Assembly (NCBI RefSeq): GCF_932526225.1
Contig: NC_064034.1
Coordinates: 10,479,387 to 10,543,386, forward strand
DNA length: 64,000 nucleotides
Reading direction: 5' to 3'
Source of the DNA: Nematostella vectensis
Lineage: Eukaryota > Cnidaria > Anthozoa > Actiniaria > Edwardsiidae
This document shows positions 47,701-64,000 of this stretch, one piece after another (the stretch's first letter is position 1; each line of letters starts with the position of its first letter). A program made the position numbers and the translations under genes. The notes beneath the pieces were generated by a model. It was not told the origin of the DNA and did not search any database. It was given only the letters and a program-made list of their open reading frames with translations.

Positions 47701-50045
47701 AGAGATTCAAGCAATGTTTGCCATACAGTATTGCTACTAAAAATGTTGACACAAACAGCCTTTTCTTATGGTATGATTTTGAAGTTTTCTATCCAAAAAG
47801 GCAGTGTGCTAAACTATTTTTGACCTCGCAAGGCATTAGCAAGGGGCGTAGCCTAGGGGGCCTGCCCGCCCCCCTTTCAGCAGCCAAAAATACAGTAGAT
47901 GTACGAGAGATTATCAGAAATACAGGAGAAAATGCCTTAAAAGTCCCTTTTGGGCCCCCTCCTGTTTGAAATCCTGGCTACTCTGCTGGATGCTTGCTGG
48001 GCATCAGAGCCACACTGGTTCTTATATGAATAAGCATGGAGTGAAGCAAATGAGCTTTGAGCATTTGTAGAATCAGGGTATGAGATCAATGATCCAACTG
48101 CTTTTGTGCCATGGTATATCTAAAGTATTTGGGTTATTTTGTTGGAAAATCATGTGAAAGTGTTTTTCTGAATGTCAAACAATTGCTGTATTTTTTTTAT
48201 GAAGAAATTATAAGCAAAGAGTCAATTTTTTGTTTTTAAATAGAATGCATACTCTTGTCAACTGCAATAAAGTTCATCAACACCTTAAAAAAATATTCTT
48301 ACCGTCTTAGAAACACTGGGTCAAACACCACATTATGGTCTGCACTAAATACAGTATTATTTATCTGTAAAAAAAATAAAAATAAAAAGGTAACTAATGA
48401 GAATTTATAACATGCATATTAAAGTACCTCTATAAAGTGACCACCCTCAAGAGGGAGCCAAGTGAGCACCCTGGAGACAGAGCCAAGTGCCCACCCTCAA
48501 ACTTATTCCCCCCTCAAGCTCTCATATATTTCTGCATAATGAGGGTGACCCCACCAAACCTAGTATTTGCATTGTGGACAGAAGTTAAAAGAAAGTTGTT
48601 GATAAAGTATTCTGAAACTGCATTCTGAGTTCTATTGAAAAGGGAGCATTTCGTCAGATTGTTATGAAAATAGGGGGCCTATACGCTTGCTATAAGACGT
48701 GCTGCCTGCGCACTGCTTGAGGAGCCTTTCAAAGGCATCATAGAAACACAGCCTGCCAGGCACACCCAGCATAGCAACGAATCAACTTGACCAAAGCATT
48801 AAGTAATGAAGCAATAATGGTAAGCAGGAAATCTCTTAAAAATTATAACAAATCAAAGTATGTACTGTATAAACTTGTGACAACTAAATGTATGGACTAT
48901 TATTTGTATTCAATTACAAATTGTAGAAGACACTTACTGGTATATCCTTTGGAAGACTTGAGTGCTGAAGGGAGATAAGTGTCTGGATAAACCTTGGAAG
49001 CACCATGGAGAAATTGCCAAGAGAGCTATTTAGATCCTACATAAGGAAATAAGTTTTTTTACATTAGGTCTGTATAAATTTGAGGCTGATTTACACATGT
49101 TTAGGTACACAATAATAGCAAGTTCACTTGAAAATCCAGAGAGCATCAACAACAACCAGAAAAATTATGATGTCATAGTTTTACCACTGGAATTTCCAAT
49201 AAAAATTCAAAGTCTGAACATATATTTTTTCTTTTCTTAGGCTAAGTTCAAACATCGTATTATCCATAAGCCATATTAAATGCAAATGCATGCAAATGAA
49301 TCAAGTCGATTGTTTCATCTTCCTTTGCAGGCATTCGCATTGAATATGTCTCATGGATAATATGACGTTTGAACTTAGCCTAAGGAACATAAAATGTTTT
49401 GATTTTTATCCTTACATTCTACTGTATCTTGTTCCCTCACTGCTAAAAAATAGGCCACTTAATTATCAAGTAAGAGAGAGATCAAAAGACTTGTTTTCAT
49501 GCATTTCATTTACCTCAGTTCTTTCAGCATTGAACCTGCGCTATTACCTTGGTTTGAAGGACCCTCAACTTTGCAATCAAAATCTTGACTCTGTCTTCAA
49601 CAAGTTCCACTAGAGGCAAGTACCCTGCCATATCTATATGAGGAAGCATCAGCGAAAGGGCTGAAATATTACTCCCGCTTGAATCTCGTCCAGTAAATAT
49701 AAATGAATGACAAACAATTCCCTTCTCTTTGATTACAAACAGTTTAGTGTCAACAACATTTTCGGGTGCGTCACGCAACAGTTCTCCGTTGAGAGTACGT
49801 GACACAACATACTTCACACAATTTTCTTGATTCTTCTCCTCCCCTCCCCCCCTCCAAACATGCCGTAATCTCGGTCCAAGGATGTTGTCCCAGTAAGATA
49901 AAACAATCCCCATGAATGGCCCCGAGTCTGCTAGCACCGTTACAAAGTCTTCTGATAAGTTGGCGAACGCGAAGCTGTCGTCGGACGAGTTTGTCAACAA
50001 GGAGAGCGCCGCACTCTCGCTTGCATCAACTTGTCTTCCCGCCAT
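44741..50045 (-). CDS. C9orf72: C9orf72 orthologue (DENN-like guanine-nucleotide exchange subunit), 9 exons
   Basis: Exons in transcript order: 50045-49548, 49036-48938, 48364-48303, 47654-47582, 47313-47194, 46815-46616, 46330-46273, 45804-45695, 44933-44741. They sum to 1413 nt, 470 aa, against 481 in human, and every junction keeps phase. The longin-type N-terminus has YWDNILGPRLRHVW, which human C9orf72 shares almost exactly. Later landmarks include TSHLQTF, NSLALFLSSNERQKSR, a YPTTLVDVD block, VRKALALIKYVE, and AEKHKPGLYTF near the C-terminus. C9orf72 works with SMCR8 and WDR41 in autophagy, lysosomal and small-GTPase regulation. The ATG at 50045 has a good Kozak context (AATATGG); one at 50105 would add 20 residues. 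About 20 residues around the exon 1/2 join of human have no counterpart, so a missed microexon is possible. The end of exon 8 and its donor are tandemly amplified. Confidence 0.95.
45182..45750 (-). repeat. 80-bp minisatellite duplicating C9orf72 exon 8 end and splice donor, 7 copies
   Basis: The exon 8 3' end (codons for KALALIKYVEARS), its donor GATC|GTAAGTTAT and ~30 bp of intron repeat with a strict 80-bp period: 'ttacgatcta' starts at 45211, 45291, 45371, 45451, 45531, 45611 and 45691. The copy at 45691 is the real exon end; six further copies lie downstream in the intron. All keep GTAAGTTAT. No unit has an indel, only substitutions. Each unit also contains GTGGTTGTTAG|T on the sense strand, a weak acceptor-like site. 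Confidence 0.96.
46370..46666 (-). repeat. C9orf72-resident copy of the duplicated block
   Basis: This is the in-gene copy of the segment found at 44023-44332. It spans the exon 6 / intron 6 boundary of C9orf72. It contains dispersed-repeat sequence ('accagtaggggcatggctgt') ~60 bp into the intron, so the mobile-type repeat was in the intron before the duplication. Confidence 0.9.
47842..47985. mobile_element. hAT-like MITE, 'GCGTAGCCAGG' family, copy 3
   Basis: Closely related to 26519-26670: 'aggggcgtagcctagggggc', 'cagccaaaaatacagtagat', 'caggagaaaatgccttaaaa', 'gtcccttttgggccccctcc' and 'tcctggctact'. It lies in C9orf72 intron 3. Confidence 0.75.
49237..49383. mobile_element. 147-bp palindromic MITE in C9orf72 intron 1
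   Basis: Left arm TTAGGCTAAGTTCAAAC, then 'cgtattatccat' and 'ccatatt'. Right arm 'aatatg', 'atggataatatg', then GTTTGAACTTAGCCTAA. The arms pair over about 45 bp with few mismatches around a ~45-bp loop. Non-coding, and able to form a long hairpin in the pre-mRNA. Confidence 0.85.
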
Positions 50046-50940
50046 ATTGAAAACAAATGTATTCTTGCCGAGTGTAGCGACTAATATTACGCTGCATTCC
50101 CACATAAACCCTTTCTTTCCATCTTAAGCATGCGAAGCGTCGAAAGCTACACGACGAGAAGAGGAGAAGGGCTTTTTTTGGCAAGAGAGCGTTGTTCCAC
50201 TCATAAAAAGCACAACTTCCGTGAAATGTGGAACCCGCGGAAGGACTGGTAACTAGAATACGCGGGCTTCCTTAGGTGTAGAAAATAATAACTACTTACT
50301 AACCGAGAGTGAAGTCATGCTGGGAAATATCGAGCAAAGTTTTGTATTTCTTGGCCATCGGTGGCGCTCGACGGCTCGTCATATTACTGTTTTTCTTTTT
50401 GTCAAAATTTTCCTCTTCAATCTCTTTATGATAATAAAACTCCGACTCAGAGTGCTTGTCTATTTCCATTTTTTTGGTGGCTTTGGTTTTTTGGTCGATT
50501 TTGTTTTAGCGAAATTCGTGCCACACAAAAAAGCTCACAAAATGTCCCGCTCCGGATACGGAAAAAGAAGGCCCGCCAACCAACCATTTCTGCTTCTTCT
50601 GGATGAAAGAATTCGCTACTCGATTGTTCGCTGTCGCTCATTTTACAGTTGGAAGGTGAAAAAAAAATAATAATAAAAAAACAGAAGATTGTGAAAATTA
50701 TTTTGTAGGGCAATACGGAATTCTGTAATGCCCTCCGAGACGGGCAATACGGAAATGTCACGACTACCAATTAGCCAATCGCAGCGCGCGTACTATCGTA
50801 GCCATATAATAATTACGTAGAAATTTAGTGTAGTCCTTTTTCTGTGCAGTATATTTTTTTCTTGTGCATGCTTCGTTTTTGTCCTTGCTTATTCTCATGA
50901 CATTTGTTTAAAAATTTTGGGTCTACTCGTATTTTTCACC
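50046..50940. other. Region upstream of C9orf72
   Basis: Promoter and 5' flank of C9orf72. An open frame on the minus strand at 50447-50770 contains a plausible start (MSDSEQSSSEFFHPEEAEM) with acidic character, but no splice context or family resemblance supports it. Overlapping plus-strand frames are equally unsupported. No defended gene. Confidence 0.35.
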
Positions 50941-51374
50941 TACAGCCCCCCATCAAATTTCTAATGTTCCGTCCCTAAATGATCTGCTAGTGACTGAGTA
51001 TTTTTCACCTACAGCCCCCCATCAAATTTCTAATGTTCCGTCCCTAAATGATCTGCTAGTGACTGAGTATTTTTCATCTACAGCCCCCCATCAAATTTCT
51101 AATGTTCCGTCCCTTAATGATCTGCTAGTGACTGAGTATTTTTCACCTACAGCCCCCCATCAAATTTCTAATGTTCCGTCCCTAAATGATCTGCTAGTGA
51201 CTGAGTATTTTTCACCTACAGCTCCCCATCAAATTTCTAATGTTCCGTCCCTAAATGATCTGCTAGTGACTGAGTATTTTTCACCTACAGCTCCCCATCA
51301 AATTTCTAATGTTCCGTCCCTAAATGATCTGCTAGTGACTGAGTATTTTACCAAGGCTAGAAAGAGCATAATGT
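50925..51374 (+). CDS. Probable exon built from a 23-residue tandem repeat (gene unrecognised)
   Basis: An open frame of six 69-bp units (23 residues, PHQISNVPSLNDLLVTEYF core) ends TKARKSI and stops at a good donor AT|GTAAGT (exon end ~51374). A fitting downstream piece begins after CTTTTTACAG at about 51524 and runs ~15 codons to TAA, in compatible phase. Each unit also contains TATTTTTCACCTACAG|C, an excellent 3' splice site, so the functional exon may be only the last unit, with the array amplifying its acceptor. No 5' exon was identified. The coding status is uncertain. Confidence 0.4.
50931..51345 (+). repeat. 69-bp minisatellite, 6 copies
   Basis: Unit: 'tatttttcacctacagcccc', 'ccatcaaatttctaatgttc', 'cgtccctaaatgatctgcta', 'gtgactgag'. 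The 'ctacag' block recurs every 69 bp from 50940 to 51285. The period is a multiple of three and all units share one open frame. Substitutions are few (cacct/catct, gcccccc/gctcccc), which indicates recent amplification. Confidence 0.95.
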
Positions 51375-51736
51375 AAGTAGCCAGTGTGGTTGTTGTTTGT
51401 TTTTTTTTTTTTTCGAGAAAGAGGAGGGGGAGGCAGCGTATAGATTTTTTGGATTAATTTCACTATTAGAATGCTTTGTTCAAATTTTTATCTCATCGTT
51501 TATTTGATACTTTTCTTTTTACAGACATCCCCCTCACAAAAATATTTCTTTTTGTTCAATTATGCTGTTATAAACTGACGCCATCCAAGGTTTTTTTGGT
51601 GCCAACAACGGTTTTATTTGCTGCCTGAGCTAAACTAGGGACGGTTGCCGGAAAATCTGTCTACAAATATTCCATTTTAGTGTGTATGGTATTTGTAGAT
51701 GGTAAACAGTTGAAATCGATTCTTTATTCGCAATCT

Positions 51737-52190
51737 TCACTTGTCACCGCTTTCAGACACACTTCTGATAAACTCCAAAGTAGCGCCGATTCTCTCTCTG
51801 GTCGCTGTTTTCTTGAAATCCTGAAAACAGTGGTATAAATAGTCGCTTTCTTATCAGGTGTACAAAAGTGTTTGGCCTTTGCAGATAGAAATGGGATATG
51901 TACGGCTCCCACGCAGCCACCAACGCTAAGAACAGAAACCTCTTTGGCTAGCTCAGCATTTGCCCAGACTTTCTGTAGCGCATCGGGCGTCTCGCCTGCG
52001 AGAGACATGGATAAGATAGTCTATACGTTGAACCCCTGCTGTATTCAGCGAGACATCGCATGTAGTGCTCTTGGTCTTTGGTAATCGTTTTGCATTTTCC
52101 TGCTTCAGCCACCTTCACTGATACTTGCCTGGCGTGACAGAGGTAAGTGGAAAATCTATTCGAGCGACGTCTCAAATAAATGGAAATCAT
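51737..52190 (-). CDS. Small uncharacterised protein, 3 exons, possibly mitochondrial
   Basis: Exons: 52190-52034, 51995-51940, 51820-51737 (297 nt, 98 aa; phases 1 then 0). AATAAA (51728-51723 on the minus strand) lies 9 nt after the stop. The first ~20 residues are Arg/Ser-rich without acids (MISIYLRRRSNRFSTYLCHA), like a mitochondrial presequence. The rest is helical and charged: KCKTITKDQEHYMRCLAEYS, then PDALQKVWANAELAKE, then RERIGATLEFIRSVSES. I do not recognise the family. It starts only 127 bp after the RAD54L stop on the same strand. Alternatively, an acceptor at CACGCCAG|G (about 52144) is phase-compatible with RAD54L exon 24, so these exons could be an alternative RAD54L C-terminus. 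The two tiny introns (38 and 119 bp) weaken the model somewhat. Confidence 0.55.
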
Positions 52191-52317
52191 GGGGCGTGTT
52201 CCAGAGTCATGCTTTTATTTTTCATTTATATCTGGTCCTTAACCGAGCAATTGCAGCCAGAACGCGGCTTGTAACAATATTTTAGTGCTACCCAGGACTG
52301 ATGCCGTTACTCTGAAG

Positions 52318-63233
<10,916 letters not shown>

Positions 63234-64000
63234 CGTGCGAGTAGACTATATTATCAGTCCATTTGTAACTGCACTCAAAGATACACAAAAACACAAGCGG
63301 AAACTAACAGAGCAAGTTAGAAGTATGCCGTTTTGTAATCCTTATCATCTATCAAACCTCAAATCTCGCGCCTAAAACGGAAACACGGTCGCCATCTTGT
63401 GTGACACTAGTTCCAGTCTTTCTCAATCTTTGAGGCACTATGGGATAAATAATAGATACATAAATGTAGGCTTATTTAAAAAAAAAAATGGAGAAAGAAC
63501 TAGACTATTACTTCGTTTCAGAAAAAGAAAGAACTAAGACGTACAATTTTTAGTCGACTTTTTATCTGAATATTTATTTTTCTTTCCAAAACGATCTGTA
63601 TGCCTTTGGGTCTCCTGTGGTCTGTTTACCATCGCCTGGTCGCTTGGCTAGTGCTCCATGTGCGCTGTTCACAACAACAACTTGACGGTGCTTAGACGTC
63701 CTGGAACTACTGAATCAGCCAAGATTACCGTCATTCAGAAATCATAGAGGGTGAAGTGATATGTAGAGCTTATTTTGGGTAAGCATTTGTTTTAATGCAC
63801 TTCTTACTCTGTGGTAATGTATTGCATACAGTACCTGTCAACCCAAACATTTCTAAAACCTGGAGACTTCTTCGAGGGGGTCCGGGTGCGTGGGGGGATT
63901 GGGGGGGGGGGGGGGGGGAGTCAGGGAACATAAAAAGGGTTTTGTTTGGTTTCTGTGGTATACATGACTTCAGGCCTAAAAATAGACACACAGGATAATG
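63234..64000. promoter_or_regulatory. RAD54L 5' flank
   Basis: Upstream of the proposed RAD54L first exon, with likely 5'UTR and promoter near 63240-63420 (GC-richer, 'cgcgcctaaaacggaaacac'). A run of ~17 G is at 63899-63918. No gene seen; small frames at 63770-63998 on both strands are driven by the homopolymer. Confidence 0.4.

Noticed and set aside
49353-49613. 86-codon plus-strand frame over C9orf72 intron 1 and exon 1
   Set aside because: Antisense to the palindromic MITE and the C9orf72 exon end; no independent support.
50447-50770. Minus-strand frame starting MSDSEQSSSEFF
   Set aside because: An acidic start looks gene-like, but there is no domain, no supported donor, and competing open frames on the other strand; left unannotated.

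Overview
The window looks like nuclear DNA from an early-branching animal, most likely an anthozoan cnidarian and probably the sea anemone Nematostella vectensis. The reasons are short phase-consistent exons with GT-AG introns, a DMRT C-terminus, a ShKT-plus-PAN secreted protein, an LRR GPCR, clear C9orf72 and RAD54L orthologues, and many small inverted-repeat elements (MITE-like). The species name is inference; the metazoan assignment is not. No prokaryotic operons, rRNA, recognisable tRNA or CRISPR arrays were seen.

Layout. 1-0.6 kb: 3' coding exon of a DMRT factor (+). 0.6-8.8 kb: intergenic, with an 8-copy ~88-bp minisatellite and two members of a dispersed repeat. 8.9-10.7 kb: intronless BTB-BACK-Kelch gene (-). 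12.6-15.5 kb: three-exon BTB/coiled-coil gene (+) carrying three minisatellites. 19.0-25.6 kb: seven-exon reticulon (+) with a 60-copy 20-bp array in one intron. 27.8-31.7 kb: 3' part of a secreted ShKT/PAN gene (-). 31.9-37.4 kb: no gene recognised. 37.5-43.4 kb: four-exon leucine-rich-repeat GPCR (+). 44.7-50.0 kb: complete nine-exon C9orf72 orthologue (-), 470 aa. 50.9-51.6 kb: 69-bp minisatellite that looks exonic (+). 51.7-52.2 kb: small three-exon gene, 98 aa (-). 52.3-63.2 kb: complete 25-exon RAD54L orthologue (-), 719 aa.

Exon joins were worked out by eye from splice consensus, reading phase and family alignment from memory. In RAD54L, C9orf72, the reticulon and the GPCR every junction keeps phase and the spliced lengths divide by three, so these models are strong.

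The most unusual pattern is that the minisatellites inside genes repeatedly contain splice sites in the sense orientation of the host gene. Two arrays (BTB exon 1, C9orf72 exon 8) are tandem copies of an exon's 3' end together with its 5' splice site. One (50.9 kb) amplifies a 3' splice site plus exon start. Three purely intronic arrays (reticulon, RAD54L, ShKT gene) consist of units that look like 3' or 5' splice sites. A further array amplifies the stop-codon region of the BTB gene. In addition, a hAT-like MITE sits 1 nt inside a RAD54L intron, where its target-site duplication appears to have preserved the splice donor. The genes have no evident shared pathway: RAD54L acts in homologous recombination, C9orf72 in autophagy and membrane traffic, reticulon in ER shaping, and the GPCR and ShKT/PAN protein at or outside the cell surface.
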